A stretch of 64,000 nucleotides of DNA from Lederbergia lenta NBRC 16444 (GTDB lineage Bacteria; Bacillota; Bacilli; Bacillales; Bacillaceae_C). Shown one piece after another: positions 19,183-27,712 of this stretch. Below the pieces are notes generated by a model that did not search any database, was not told the origin of the DNA, and saw only the letters and a program-made list of their open reading frames with translations. Numbering within the stretch: the first letter of the stretch is position 1; each line of letters opens with the position of its first letter. The stretch is from NCBI RefSeq assembly GCF_001591545.1, contig NZ_BCVC01000001.1, forward strand, positions 2,080,239 to 2,144,238. Reading direction: 5' to 3'. Both the position numbers and the translations under genes were made by a program.

Positions 19183-20043
19183 CTATTCTTTTCGAAAAAC
19201 ACCAAAAACTCCAGTAGTTTGCACAATATTTGTAAACGCACCTGGGTCAATTTCTTTAATAATATGCTCTATTTCATATAATTCATAGCGCGTAATCACA
19301 ATCATCATCATTTCTTTTTGCTCATTAGAAAAAGCACCTTTTGCTGGTACAACAGTAATACCTCGTACCATCCTAGCATGAATAGCTTCCTTCAATTCCG
19401 AAGTTTTCTTCGTAACGATCATTACCGTTAATTTTTGATGTCGTGTATGGATCGCATCAATAACTCTTGTAGAAGCATAAAGAGAAACCAATGTATACAA
19501 TGCTTTATCCCATCCATAAATGGCACCTGCTGAAACAATTATAATAGCGTTTATTATGAAAAAATAAGTACCTACAGGTTTATCATTCATACGAGATAAG
19601 ACCATCGCAATAATATCTAAACCACCAGTTGAGGCTCCCATTTTCAAAGTAATCCCTATTCCAACCGCAGATATAACCCCACCAAACACAGCATACAACA
19701 TAATATCTGCTGCTTGAGTTTGAATCGGAATTATTTCAAGAAATATTGTAATACATACTACAGATATGAAACTGTATAATGTAAATGCTCTCCCCACTTT
19801 TAACCAACCTAAAATAACTACAGGAATATTTAACACTAATAATAAAATTCCCATCGAAATATGAATAGATATAAAATCACCTAATATATTTGATATAAGC
19901 TGGGCTGCCCCCGTGAGCCCGCTCGCGTAAACATTCGCAGGTATTAAAAAGTAGTTAAGTGCAAGTGCATTCAATAGAGCTCCAAATATTACAGCTATCG
20001 TGATTTTTGTATGTTCCCATACAGAGAATTGCTTGTTTGCCAT
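19183..20043 (-). CDS. yitT: YitT family membrane protein
   Basis: A 286-residue polytopic membrane protein with about five to six helices in the N-terminal 200 residues (DUF161/YitT domain) and a soluble C-terminal DUF2179 domain (LTVMIVTKKTSELKEAIH through DPGAFTNIV). The family is widespread in Firmicutes; its transported substrate is not established. The ATG has GGGGGGAG upstream. It is divergent from the degV gene, as yitS and yitT are neighbours in B. subtilis. The C-terminal domain resembles small ligand-binding regulators, which hints at a gated transporter; that is inference. Confidence 0.9.
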   Translation of the reverse strand: MANKQFSVWEHTKITIAVIFGALLNALALNYFLIPANVYASGLTGAAQLISNILGDFISIHISMGILLLVLNIPVVILGWLKVGRAFTLYSFISVVCITIFLEIIPIQTQAADIMLYAVFGGVISAVGIGITLKMGASTGGLDIIAMVLSRMNDKPVGTYFFIINAIIIVSAGAIYGWDKALYTLVSLYASTRVIDAIHTRHQKLTVMIVTKKTSELKEAIHARMVRGITVVPAKGAFSNEQKEMMMIVITRYELYEIEHIIKEIDPGAFTNIVQTTGVFGVFRKE

Positions 20044-20246
20044 ATTACTCCCCCCATTTCGAGGTATTTTTTTATCATTCGATTACAAACTTATATACAC
20101 TGGATAACCCAACTTGAAAAGGATTAAACAAATGATTCATTGTGCTTTTTTACTAAAGCCGCTAAACTTATAGATAGATAAATTTTCTGAATTGTTGAGG
20201 AGACCCTAAAAGAACCTAAACTATCTTATCATGAAAGGTGATATTT

Positions 20247-21104
20247 ATGAAAATAAAACTATTTGCTGACAGTGCATCAGACTTACCTATTTCTTTTTTC
20301 GAAGAAAATAATGTCGAACTACTACCACTACAAGTACATGTAGATGATAAAAATTACAAGGATCTGCAAACGATACAACCAAAAGAAATATATGAAAAAA
20401 TTAGAGCCGGTAAAATGCCGAAAACTTCTCAAACTTCTCCACAGCATTTTGAGGAGGTCTTTACAAATCTCGCAAAGTCGGGTGATTCCGGTATATATAT
20501 CGCCTTTTCTTCAGAACTGTCCGGTACATATCAAACAGCAGTAATGGTGCGCGAACAGGTAAAAGAATCTTATCCAAACTTAGACTTGACCATTATCGAT
20601 TCGAAATGTGCATCGCTTGGAGTAGGATTAGTAGTATTAGCAGTTGCAGAACAAATTAAAACTGGGGCATCCAAAGAAACGATAATTGAGGATGCTATTT
20701 TCAGATGTAATCATATGGAACATTTATTTACAGTGGAAGACCTTGACTTCCTAGCTAGGGGTGGACGACTATCCAAAGCTTCTGCTTTTCTTGGTGGATT
20801 ATTAAATATTAAACCACTTCTGCACGTTGAAGGCGGAAAACTCGTTCCCATTGAAAAGATCCGCGGAAAGAAAAAGTTAATAAAGAGAATGCTCGATGTA
20901 ATCGAGGAGCGTGGGGTAGATCTTAACAACCAAACCATCGGCATTAGCCATGGAGATGATGAGACAACCGCCCTTGAAGTAAAAAAAATGATAGAAGAGC
21001 GTTTTGGTACGCACAAATTTTACATCAATTTAATTGGCTCTGTCATTGCCTCCCATGCAGGACCAGGCACGATCGCTCTTTTCTTCTTGAATGAAAAAAG
21101 ATGA
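20247..21104 (+). CDS. DegV family fatty-acid-binding protein (YitS-like)
   Basis: DegV/FakB proteins bind a fatty acid and present it to the FakA kinase. The 285-residue product begins MKIKLFADSASDLP, with the DSASD loop typical of the family; TSQTSPQHF supplies the Thr-Ser-Gln-Thr-Ser motif, and SSELSGTYQ and CHVA-equivalent SHAGPGTIA are present. I start at the ATG at 20247, with AAAGGTG six bases upstream; a GTG at 20238 overlaps the ribosome site. Gene order matches yitS. Which FakB class it belongs to cannot be told by eye. Confidence 0.92.
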   Translation: MKIKLFADSASDLPISFFEENNVELLPLQVHVDDKNYKDLQTIQPKEIYEKIRAGKMPKTSQTSPQHFEEVFTNLAKSGDSGIYIAFSSELSGTYQTAVMVREQVKESYPNLDLTIIDSKCASLGVGLVVLAVAEQIKTGASKETIIEDAIFRCNHMEHLFTVEDLDFLARGGRLSKASAFLGGLLNIKPLLHVEGGKLVPIEKIRGKKKLIKRMLDVIEERGVDLNNQTIGISHGDDETTALEVKKMIEERFGTHKFYINLIGSVIASHAGPGTIALFFLNEKR

Positions 21105-21110
21105 TTTTTT

Positions 21111-21146
21111 TCCAATTTGGATATACTAACATTTATCCGAATTGGA
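21111..21146 (+). other. Hairpin directly upstream of the DUF3941 gene
   Basis: TCCAATTTGGATA (21111-21123) pairs with TATCCGAATTGGA (21134-21146) with one mismatch. The 3' arm touches the AAAGGGG ribosome site (21146-21152) of the next gene. There is no U-tract after it, so it could end the degV transcript poorly or modulate translation. Confidence 0.5.
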
Positions 21147-21161
21147 AAGGGGTAATATCTC

Positions 21162-21296
21162 ATGAGATACAATTCATCTGATAATGATAAGAAAGCAAGA
21201 GACAACCAGGCAAAAAGTGAAGAAAAGAATATTCTTCATGAAAAAAACCGCAAAGCTGGTAAAGATCAATACTCTAAAAAAACTGATCATCTATAA
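21162..21296 (+). CDS. DUF3941-type small hydrophilic protein
   Basis: A 44-residue, very polar protein (many K, N, D, E) ending QYSKKTDHL, with the pattern SSDNDKKARDNQAKSEEKN. This fits the short DUF3941 family of Bacillaceae, which has no known function. AAAGGGG lies ten bases before the ATG. It is downstream of degV after a hairpin. The assignment is from memory of the family's sequence. Confidence 0.7.
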   Translation: MRYNSSDNDKKARDNQAKSEEKNILHEKNRKAGKDQYSKKTDHL

Positions 21297-21342
21297 GTTA
21301 TAAAATTACTGGATCGCAGATATCACTCTAAATGCTAAAAAG

Positions 21343-21510
21343 TGTAGTGAACCTCAAAAGTTAGACACATTTTATTAGACAAGCTCTAAGGTCTAAACTC
21401 GGGTATTACCCCGAGCTTAGGCCTTTTTCTTTTGCTCTTGCCCTCATTCGTTTATTTATAGGAATTAATATACTTTGCTTGTTTTCCTTTAAATTGCAGT
21501 AATCGCCTTT
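21343..21510 (-). mobile_element. Remnant of an IS3-family (IS150-like) insertion sequence end
   Basis: TGTAGTGAACCTCAAAAGTT at 21343 matches the terminal inverted repeat of IS150-group elements as I remember it. Inside lies the usual hairpin (21388-21424, AGGTCTAA...TTAGGCCT around CTCGGG/CCCGAG). On the minus strand a few codons (QFKGKQAKYINSYK, then stop) resemble the decayed C-terminus of the OrfB transposase. The rest of the element is gone. Confidence 0.6.
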
Positions 21511-21734
21511 CACAACCCGATGTTCTCTGTGATTACAATTAAGCTAAAATCAATGCGTAAGAAGATAACTAAATTTATCACAAATGATGACTTCGCCAAA
21601 AATGAATATTCGTGTGATTCATTTGTTATGCAGATTTCCCAGAAGGTAATAAAAATTTAAGTACGTTTATGAAGGGGAGAAAAATCTTTGTGAAAAAGAA
21701 AACCAAGTTAATTGAAGCGAGGGATTAGTTCACT

Positions 21735-21785
21735 GCACGCCCCTCCCCCCGGAAAGCGACATACTGAAGCGAAAATCAACGGTGA
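21735..21785. repeat. Remnant of a GC-rich dispersed Bacillales repeat
   Basis: CCCCTCCCCCCGGAAAGCG followed by TGAAGCGAAAATCAACG resembles the multicopy intergenic sequence of many Bacillales that reads GTTGATTTTCGCT...CGCTTTCCG on the other strand. The identification is from memory. A related piece lies at 24552-24612. Confidence 0.45.
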
Positions 21786-22007
21786 TTCACTTCCCATTGT
21801 GTAGATGATTTACCCACATTCATTTAAAAAATATTGATTATTAAAGGTAACCGCTTGACTACAGGCAAGATAGCGCCCGGCCTAGAGCAGAAATCATCTA
21901 CACGCAACGTAAGATTAACGGTCATTGATCTCCCTAGCATAAAAGTAGTTTAAATGGGTATATCATACATGTATCCATTTTCGAAATTATGAAGGAGTGA
22001 GCATTTT

Positions 22008-22871
22008 ATGAGTAAGCAGGAAAAACAAACATTACCAAAACAAGAACAAGATCATCAACCAGGTGTCGAAACTAAAATGAATCCCGAACCGGAGTCAGTA
22101 AATGCTTCCTATAAAGGGAGTGGCAAACTAGCTGGTAAGGTAGCTATTATAACGGGCGGTGACAGCGGAATCGGTAAGTCAGTTGCTGTTTACTTTGCCA
22201 AAGAAGGTGCTGATATTGCAATCTTCTATTTAGAAGAAGATAAAGATGCAGAAACAACAAAAGAACTCGTGGAACAAGAAGGAAGAAAATGCCTTCTCAT
22301 CCGCGGAGATGTCGGACAAGAGTCTCATTGTATTAACTCCGTAGAACAAGTGAAGAAAGAATTTGGTAAAATTGATATCCTTGTAAATAATGCTGGTGAG
22401 CAACATCCACAACAAAGCTTATTAGATATCACAGCTGCTCAGCTAGAAAAAACTTTTCGAACCAATATTTACTCCTTCTTCTTTTTAACAAAAGCAGTGC
22501 TTCCTCATTTACAAAAAGGAAGTTCTATCGTTAATACTGCTTCCATTACAGCATATAAGGGTAGCCCAAATTTAATTGATTATTCATCAACAAAAGGCGC
22601 TATAGTTTCCTTTACACGATCCCTATCCCAATCTATCGCCAATAAAGGGATCCGTGTAAATGCTGTAGCACCTGGTCCAATATGGACTCCACTTATCCCT
22701 TCCACTTTTACTGCTGAAGAAGTAGGTAAATTTGGAGCGGATACTCCGTTGGGACGACCGGGTCAACCGTCAGAACTTGCATCCGCATATGTATATCTCG
22801 CCAGCGAAGATTCCAGCTATGTTACAGGACAAACAATCCATGTTAATGGTGGCGAAGTAGTAAACGGCTAA
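22008..22871 (+). CDS. Short-chain dehydrogenase/reductase (YhxC/YhdF-like)
   Basis: An NAD(P)-dependent oxidoreductase of the classical SDR fold, 287 residues. The N-terminal 40 residues form the hydrophilic extension seen in the YhdF/YhxC/GsiB-neighbour group. Cofactor motif GGDSGIGKS (TGxxxGIG type), NNAG, catalytic Ser in NTASI, YSSTK (YxxxK) and the C-terminal GQTIHVNGG are all present. GAAGGAG precedes the ATG. It is monocistronic, with a terminator shared with the convergent GH13-like gene. Members of the group are often stress-induced; the substrate is unknown. Confidence 0.92.
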   Translation: MSKQEKQTLPKQEQDHQPGVETKMNPEPESVNASYKGSGKLAGKVAIITGGDSGIGKSVAVYFAKEGADIAIFYLEEDKDAETTKELVEQEGRKCLLIRGDVGQESHCINSVEQVKKEFGKIDILVNNAGEQHPQQSLLDITAAQLEKTFRTNIYSFFFLTKAVLPHLQKGSSIVNTASITAYKGSPNLIDYSSTKGAIVSFTRSLSQSIANKGIRVNAVAPGPIWTPLIPSTFTAEEVGKFGADTPLGRPGQPSELASAYVYLASEDSSYVTGQTIHVNGGEVVNG

Positions 22872-22879
22872 ATATAACT

Positions 22880-22926
22880 AATAAATGAGGGTGACTCCAG
22901 AAAAATTAGAGTCACCCTCATTTATT
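22880..22926. terminator. Bidirectional terminator, SDR and GH13-like genes
   Basis: Perfect 18-bp arms AATAAATGAGGGTGACTC (22880-22897) and its complement (22909-22926) with an 11-base loop. The right arm overlaps the minus-strand stop codon. Confidence 0.9.
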
Positions 22927-24415
22927 ATTTTATTGGACGTTTTTTCCCGCGTTTCCATGCAATATACATAAATATAATGAATACTACAAAAACACCTATC
23001 ATCGCAATAATAAACGGAATATTATAACTACTTTTTTCCGCCATTTTATAAACTTCTGTAGATTCACGTTCAAGTATTATTTTGTATTCTCCATTATCAC
23101 TGCGAACCATATCTGAATTTAATAGCCCTCTTAATTCTTTGTCATCCTCCAGCTGTTCTGCTTTAATCACTGCGCTTTGATCTTTCGTTGTGTTATTAAT
23201 GGCGATGACTAATGTGTCGTCTTTATATTCACGTTTAAAGACAGCCATACCATTTCTTTCATATAACATTTCGAAAGTTCCCTTTGTTAATGCGGGTTGG
23301 CTTTTTCTAATGTCGCCAACTTTCGTTATATATTCAATCAACTCTGGGTCTGTTCTGAAATTCATCGTTTGCTGATTTTCCGGAGCTTCCCCACCATCTA
23401 CTGCGATTTCAGAAGCATAGTAAACGACCGGGATTTCGGGTTGCGTGAACAAATATGTAAATGCTAATTTCCAACGCGCACCTGGATATTCATTTTCATT
23501 TACCATATCTCTCGTGTAGCGATCCATATTGGCATTATCTAAAAATGCTGCCATTAGCCCAGGCTGCTCATAAACAGATTCATTTTGTTCCCATACATCA
23601 AATAATGGTTGCAAGGATCGACCTGGTTTCGCAAAAGCATTTCTAAAAGGCTGATTGAGCGACACATCCGTCATGCTATCAAAACCTGCATCTAAATATG
23701 CTTTGTTCACATCCTGGGTTGCTTCCGAGGTAGTACCCATTAAAAAAGTATCAGGATGTGCAGATTTAACATCGGAAGAAAAAGCTTGCAAAAATTCAAT
23801 AGGAGCTTCATTGACATTGGTCATAACGAAACCATCCAAACCAGTTTCCTCTATCCACCAGTTCGCTACATCAATAAAATATTCTTGTACTTCTGGGCGA
23901 TCAAGGGCAGGTGTTGGGAATCCGTCATTATTTGTCCGCACCCATTCCTGTTTATTCTTATCCGCTACCCATGGGTGACTTTTCCCAAGTTGATGTACTG
24001 GAAATTCCACTAATATCTTCATACCTCGGTTAGCTGCCTCTTCCACTAACTCCTGGAATTTCTCTATCGTACCGAAATGTTCTTCCGGTTTATGATAATC
24101 GATAATCCATTCTCCATGATAACCATCTTCTTCATTATCAAATATAGGAGATAATTGAATCGCATTGAATCCCATATCCTGCAAATAATCAAGTTTATCA
24201 ATGATTCCTTGGAAATCACCACCATGATACGAAAGTGGTTCTAAAAGGTTCACATCCATATTGTTTTCATTGTCCCCATTATTGAACCTGTCTACCATCA
24301 GTGAATAAATTACTCTTTCTTCCCATGACTTCTCTTCTTTTTTTTCAGCACTTACCGAAAATGAAGAAAAAAGCAGAGTCATGATAAAGGTCAGGCTTAC
24401 TACTTTCTTATACAC
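22925..24415 (-). CDS. Membrane-anchored GH13-like protein with degenerate active site
   Basis: 496 residues: signal peptide (1-23), a GH13 alpha-amylase-like barrel, a beta C-terminal domain, and a C-terminal transmembrane helix (about 465-488) with a basic tail, so the domain faces outward, held in the membrane. The fold is clear (IYSLMVDRFNNGD, GGDFQGIIDKLDYLQDMGF, HFGTIEKFQELV). The catalytic positions are not conserved. In GLDGFVMTNVNE the Arg and nucleophile Asp become Val and Thr199. In FLMGTTSEA the acid/base Glu becomes Thr228. In FLDNANMDR the His-Asp pair becomes Ala295-Asn296. It is therefore probably not a hydrolase; binding or sensing of glucans is a guess. Confidence 0.88.
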   Translation of the reverse strand: MYKKVVSLTFIMTLLFSSFSVSAEKKEEKSWEERVIYSLMVDRFNNGDNENNMDVNLLEPLSYHGGDFQGIIDKLDYLQDMGFNAIQLSPIFDNEEDGYHGEWIIDYHKPEEHFGTIEKFQELVEEAANRGMKILVEFPVHQLGKSHPWVADKNKQEWVRTNNDGFPTPALDRPEVQEYFIDVANWWIEETGLDGFVMTNVNEAPIEFLQAFSSDVKSAHPDTFLMGTTSEATQDVNKAYLDAGFDSMTDVSLNQPFRNAFAKPGRSLQPLFDVWEQNESVYEQPGLMAAFLDNANMDRYTRDMVNENEYPGARWKLAFTYLFTQPEIPVVYYASEIAVDGGEAPENQQTMNFRTDPELIEYITKVGDIRKSQPALTKGTFEMLYERNGMAVFKREYKDDTLVIAINNTTKDQSAVIKAEQLEDDKELRGLLNSDMVRSDNGEYKIILERESTEVYKMAEKSSYNIPFIIAMIGVFVVFIIFMYIAWKRGKKRPIK

Positions 24416-24464
24416 TTACATTTACCTCCCAACATCTTATACAATCTAGAACACTTTCAAAAGA

Positions 24465-24486
24465 AAAACCGCACAGTGGCGGTTTT
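24465..24486 (-). terminator. Terminator-like hairpin downstream of yisL
   Basis: 8-bp arms AAAACCGC and GCGGTTTT with a 6-base loop; T-rich on the minus strand after the stem. It lies between yisL and the GH13-like gene. Confidence 0.65.
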
Positions 24487-24551
24487 CCTTTATAATTATT
24501 ATCATCTTTTACTTAGGCAGTTTTTGTAAAATTTAATGCCATTAACAAAAT

Positions 24552-24612
24552 GAGGTTGATTTCCGATTCCGGAAGCTCGCTAAATCAACTTCTATACCGA
24601 AGGCTTGCTTTT
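24552..24612. repeat. Second remnant of the dispersed Bacillales repeat
   Basis: GAGGTTGATTTCCGATTCCG followed by GAAGCTCGCT and a second AATCAAC resembles a decayed copy of the element seen at 21735-21785, in the opposite orientation. There is no ORF. From memory, not a search. Confidence 0.4.
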
Positions 24613-24659
24613 GCAAAACTTATTTTGTACACAACAATCTTTTAGAAAGTAGCCTCTAC

Positions 24660-25028
24660 TTAAAACCAAGACCAACCGATCGGTAGTTTCACACCCAATA
24701 AGAATGTTGCTATAAGGGCTATAATAAATATCACCCAAAAAACTCCAGCCTTTTTTCCTTTTGTTACTTTTACAAGGATCATTTCCATCATTGCGATAAC
24801 TACAAGGCCACCTAAAAACTTCATACCATATAACATAGCATCCGTACTACTATGCTTCGCAAATAAGATAGCGCCTGTAGCAATAATTAATAAGTAGAAT
24901 AGTCTTAATACCATGTGAACAATTTTTGTTGCTTTTTTATTACCGCTCTTATGTAAGAAAAGCGCTACAACAAATAATAATAATCCAATTACCCATGTAG
25001 CTATATGAGCGTGTGTAGTTTCAAACAT
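24660..25028 (-). CDS. yisL: YisL family membrane protein (UPF0344, DUF1516)
   Basis: A 122-residue protein with four predicted transmembrane helices (residues about 10-26, 37-58, 65-85 and 97-115), matching UPF0344/DUF1516. It has no known function. The ATG has GGAGGAG at seven bases. In B. subtilis yisL also neighbours yisK and the gerP operon, which supports the call. It is probably transcribed from its own promoter, since a 96-base gap separates it from yisK. Confidence 0.9.
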   Translation of the reverse strand: MFETTHAHIATWVIGLLLFVVALFLHKSGNKKATKIVHMVLRLFYLLIIATGAILFAKHSSTDAMLYGMKFLGGLVVIAMMEMILVKVTKGKKAGVFWVIFIIALIATFLLGVKLPIGWSWF

Positions 25029-25124
25029 CTTTTCACTCCTCCAAAAGTCGACGTAAAATCAATATTGTCTCTTCATATGAATCTATCTTACCATAATTTT
25101 TTTTTTGACAAGAGCGTTAACCCT

Positions 25125-26021
25125 TTATTTCACAATATTGTTCAATTTACCGATTCCTTCGATTTCAATTTCGATGTCATCTCCACTCTTTAGATATCGA
25201 GGTGGCTTAAAACCTTTACCCACTCCCGCTGGTGTTCCAGTTGCGATAATATCACCTGGCTCCAAAGTCATCCCTGAAGATAAAATGGAGATCATTTCAT
25301 CGATTGGAAAAATGAAATGTTCCGTATTAGATTCTTGTCTGATTTCTCCGTTTACCTTTGTTCTGATGTTTAAGTTGTGTGGATTTTTCAGTTCGTCTTT
25401 ATGAACAATCCAAGGACCTATCGGACATGATGTGTCCAAGCTCTTCCCAATAAAAAATTGTTTGTGGCGAGCTTGTAAGTCTCTCGCCGTAACGTCATTT
25501 AAAATAGTATAGCCAAAAATAAAATCAAAGGCTTCATCCCTAGAAATTTTCAACCCTTTTTTTCCGATAATGATCGCTAACTCACCTTCATAATCAAGTT
25601 CCGAAGTAATTTCAGCATGAGCGTTAATCACATGATCATGGCTAGTAACAGTTGTAGGTGCTTTCGTAAATACCATCAAATGCTTGGGAATGTCTGCCTC
25701 ACTCCCCATTTCAATCGCATGATCTCGATAATTTTTACCTACACACATAATATTTTTTCTCGGCTTTGGAAGTGGTGATAGCCAATTCACTTTTTCAAAA
25801 GGGATTAAATATTTTTCAGCATCCTTTGATTCTCCCCAATTAAGTAAATCTTTAATCAGCTGTAAAGACTCCTCCCCTCCTTCTATTAGTTCTTGAATAT
25901 TCGTAGGACAGTTCACTTGCTTATCCTTCGCAATTTGAATCATATCCCATACTTTTGTTTGTGTTTCATCAACAACTCCATATTTCTCTTCTTCATTTTG
26001 TATAAAGCTCATCCATTTCAA
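25125..26021 (-). CDS. yisK: Fumarylacetoacetate hydrolase family protein (YisK)
   Basis: A 298-residue protein of the FAH superfamily, with the catalytic C-terminal domain (MCVGKNYRDHAIEMG, DYEGELAIIIGKKG, GYTILNDVTARD, TGTPAGVG). The metal-binding acidic residues in DYEGELA are intact. B. subtilis YisK has been described as an oxaloacetate decarboxylase that also interacts with the cell-shape protein Mbl; that is family knowledge. The start is TTG with GGAGG eight bases upstream; an ATG four codons in is possible. It follows the DUF418 gene after 16 bases, so the two are probably one operon. Confidence 0.9.
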   Translation of the reverse strand: MKWMSFIQNEEEKYGVVDETQTKVWDMIQIAKDKQVNCPTNIQELIEGGEESLQLIKDLLNWGESKDAEKYLIPFEKVNWLSPLPKPRKNIMCVGKNYRDHAIEMGSEADIPKHLMVFTKAPTTVTSHDHVINAHAEITSELDYEGELAIIIGKKGLKISRDEAFDFIFGYTILNDVTARDLQARHKQFFIGKSLDTSCPIGPWIVHKDELKNPHNLNIRTKVNGEIRQESNTEHFIFPIDEMISILSSGMTLEPGDIIATGTPAGVGKGFKPPRYLKSGDDIEIEIEGIGKLNNIVK

Positions 26022-26037
26022 TTCATTCGCCTCCTAA

Positions 26038-27207
26038 TTATTTAGTAGCCTTTCCATAAGTTAACAATCGCCATAATTTTTCTACTGGGCCTTGACGGAA
26101 CTTTGATAACCACATTTCTGCCAGGATCACTTGAGTAATATAGATAGCCACCGCAAGCCATGTAGCAGCTGACATCGACACCTGCCCATATAGGCCAAGC
26201 CCATAGCTATAGAAAATAAGCGTTCCAATTAGTGATTGCATTAAATACAATGTAATCGACATTCTTCCAGCAGAAGCAATTGGCTTTAATAATTTAGCTA
26301 CTATTTTGCTGTTCATTATTAATATAATGAATGCGATATAACCAATACCTAGAATAGGGCCACCAATCATATCTTGAACATATTGAATACTAATTGTTGG
26401 CATCGTATAAAATGGCAACATTTTAATCGCTAAGCCTATTGGTACAGCAATCAATAATGTGATCAACCATTTTCTTTTTTGTTTATTGGCACGCTGTAGC
26501 CAATGAAGCTTTGCGGCACCAGCCCCGATCATCATCAAAGGTAATATTATTAAAATAAATAGGAAAATTGCCCCGAAGCCATTATTTGTAGACCAATCCG
26601 TGAAACGTTGAACAGTAATTTCCCAAAACGTGCCTGTTGCATATACTTCTGCAGAAAGTTGTAAACTAACAACATCAGTAAAGTCAGCTAGCGTCCCATC
26701 GTCAAATAAGGATGCCAATAATAATAATGCACTTAAAAATATTTGTGGTAGTAAATATATGGCAAAGCCTAAACCTAGTAAAATGGGCCCCGAAAGTCTC
26801 AGAAAAAGTAAAAGTAATAGGCCCATGATTGCATATGTAATTAAAATATCTCCGTACCAAATAAAATAAGCATGAATAATACCAAAAAACAATAAAACAA
26901 TTAGTCTTCTTATACTTATCTTCCAAAATGATACAGATTTTATTGCTGATCTTTCTTGCATGATGACCATTCCATACCCAAACATCATAGCAAAAATAGG
27001 ATAAAAGCTTCCTTGAACCAAAATATCAATCCATGTATAAACGGTTAAATCATCATATTTAAACCATTCATAAGGATTATAATAACTAAACGGCGAATGA
27101 AAACTAATCATATTAACGAGTATAATCCCGAATAGTGAAAATCCTCTTAATACATCAAGCGTATGAATTCTTTCTCCAAAGCCGGGCGGCTTCATCGTTC
27201 TGTGCAT
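26038..27207 (-). CDS. DUF418 membrane protein (YeiB-like)
   Basis: A 389-residue integral membrane protein with about ten hydrophobic helices, matching the DUF418/YeiB family, which is related to acyltransferase-3-like membrane proteins. Landmarks are RIHTLDVLRGFSLFGIILVNM at the N-terminus (first 50 residues) and the C-terminal GRMSITLYLMQSLIGTL followed by GPVEKLWR. The ATG at 27207 has AGGGGG nine bases upstream. The function is unknown. It is upstream of and probably co-transcribed with yisK. It is divergent from the gerP operon. Confidence 0.88.
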   Translation of the reverse strand: MHRTMKPPGFGERIHTLDVLRGFSLFGIILVNMISFHSPFSYYNPYEWFKYDDLTVYTWIDILVQGSFYPIFAMMFGYGMVIMQERSAIKSVSFWKISIRRLIVLLFFGIIHAYFIWYGDILITYAIMGLLLLLFLRLSGPILLGLGFAIYLLPQIFLSALLLLASLFDDGTLADFTDVVSLQLSAEVYATGTFWEITVQRFTDWSTNNGFGAIFLFILIILPLMMIGAGAAKLHWLQRANKQKRKWLITLLIAVPIGLAIKMLPFYTMPTISIQYVQDMIGGPILGIGYIAFIILIMNSKIVAKLLKPIASAGRMSITLYLMQSLIGTLIFYSYGLGLYGQVSMSAATWLAVAIYITQVILAEMWLSKFRQGPVEKLWRLLTYGKATK

Positions 27208-27292
27208 CCTCTATTTCCCCCTTAACTTAGCTCCGAACAGCCATAACCTTTATTTACTTTTACTTTCATTGTAACTTCTAGGCCTTTTTATC

Positions 27293-27318
27293 ACAAATTC
27301 TTACTATACTCATAAAAT
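27293..27318 (+). promoter_or_regulatory. SigK-like promoter for the gerP operon
   Basis: AC at 27293-27294, a spacing of 16 bases, then CATAAAAT at 27311-27318 fits the SigK consensus (AC, N16, CATANNNT). gerP operons are known to be made in the mother cell late in sporulation. The leader would be about 130 bases. Confidence 0.5.
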
Positions 27319-27455
27319 ACAATAGAAAAGTGGGAGTAGCTGATTAGGGCCGGGTACATGAAGTACTTCAAAATTGAAAATAGAAAATCCACCAAAGAAA
27401 ATACATGTAAAATTTTAAAATACTTTATATTAACAGCGAAAGGATGTGAACGGCC

Positions 27456-27677
27456 TTGCCTGGTTTTGTCGGTGCCGTTCAGATAATCACCATGGGGTCT
27501 TCAGCAGTTTTTCATATTGGCGATGTTTTTCAAATCAATCCGATATCTAACTCAAAAACTTTTGCAGGAGCAGGTTCCTTTAATACCGGTGATCAAATTA
27601 GAGTGACAAATGAATACTCGGCAACAAATACGTATGATAGTGATGGTGTTGATCAACCTATGCTTTTCAACCTATAG
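27456..27677 (+). CDS. gerPA: Spore germination protein GerPA
   Basis: The first gene of the gerP operon, whose six small products sit in the spore coat and let germinants pass to their receptors. 73 residues, MPGFVGAVQI...GDVFQINP and the ending DSDGVDQP, closely similar in plan to GerPF at the end of the operon. The start is TTG, with AAAGGATG upstream. No membrane segment. It is followed at 35 bases by gerPB. Confidence 0.93.
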   Translation: MPGFVGAVQIITMGSSAVFHIGDVFQINPISNSKTFAGAGSFNTGDQIRVTNEYSATNTYDSDGVDQPMLFNL

Positions 27678-27712
27678 GAAATGAAAATAGTTCACAAGGG
27701 GAGATGTAAACC

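Larger units (their letters stand above)
21297..22007. other. Scar region: IS remnant, gene fragment and repeat remnant
   Basis: About 710 bases without an intact gene. From left to right: an IS3-family end (21343 to about 21510), non-coding DNA, a ribosome site GAAGGGGAG with a 13-codon GTG ORF near 21691-21729 that looks like a cut-off gene start, a GC-rich dispersed-repeat remnant (about 21735-21785), further unassigned DNA to 21960, and the leader of the dehydrogenase gene. Confidence 0.6.
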
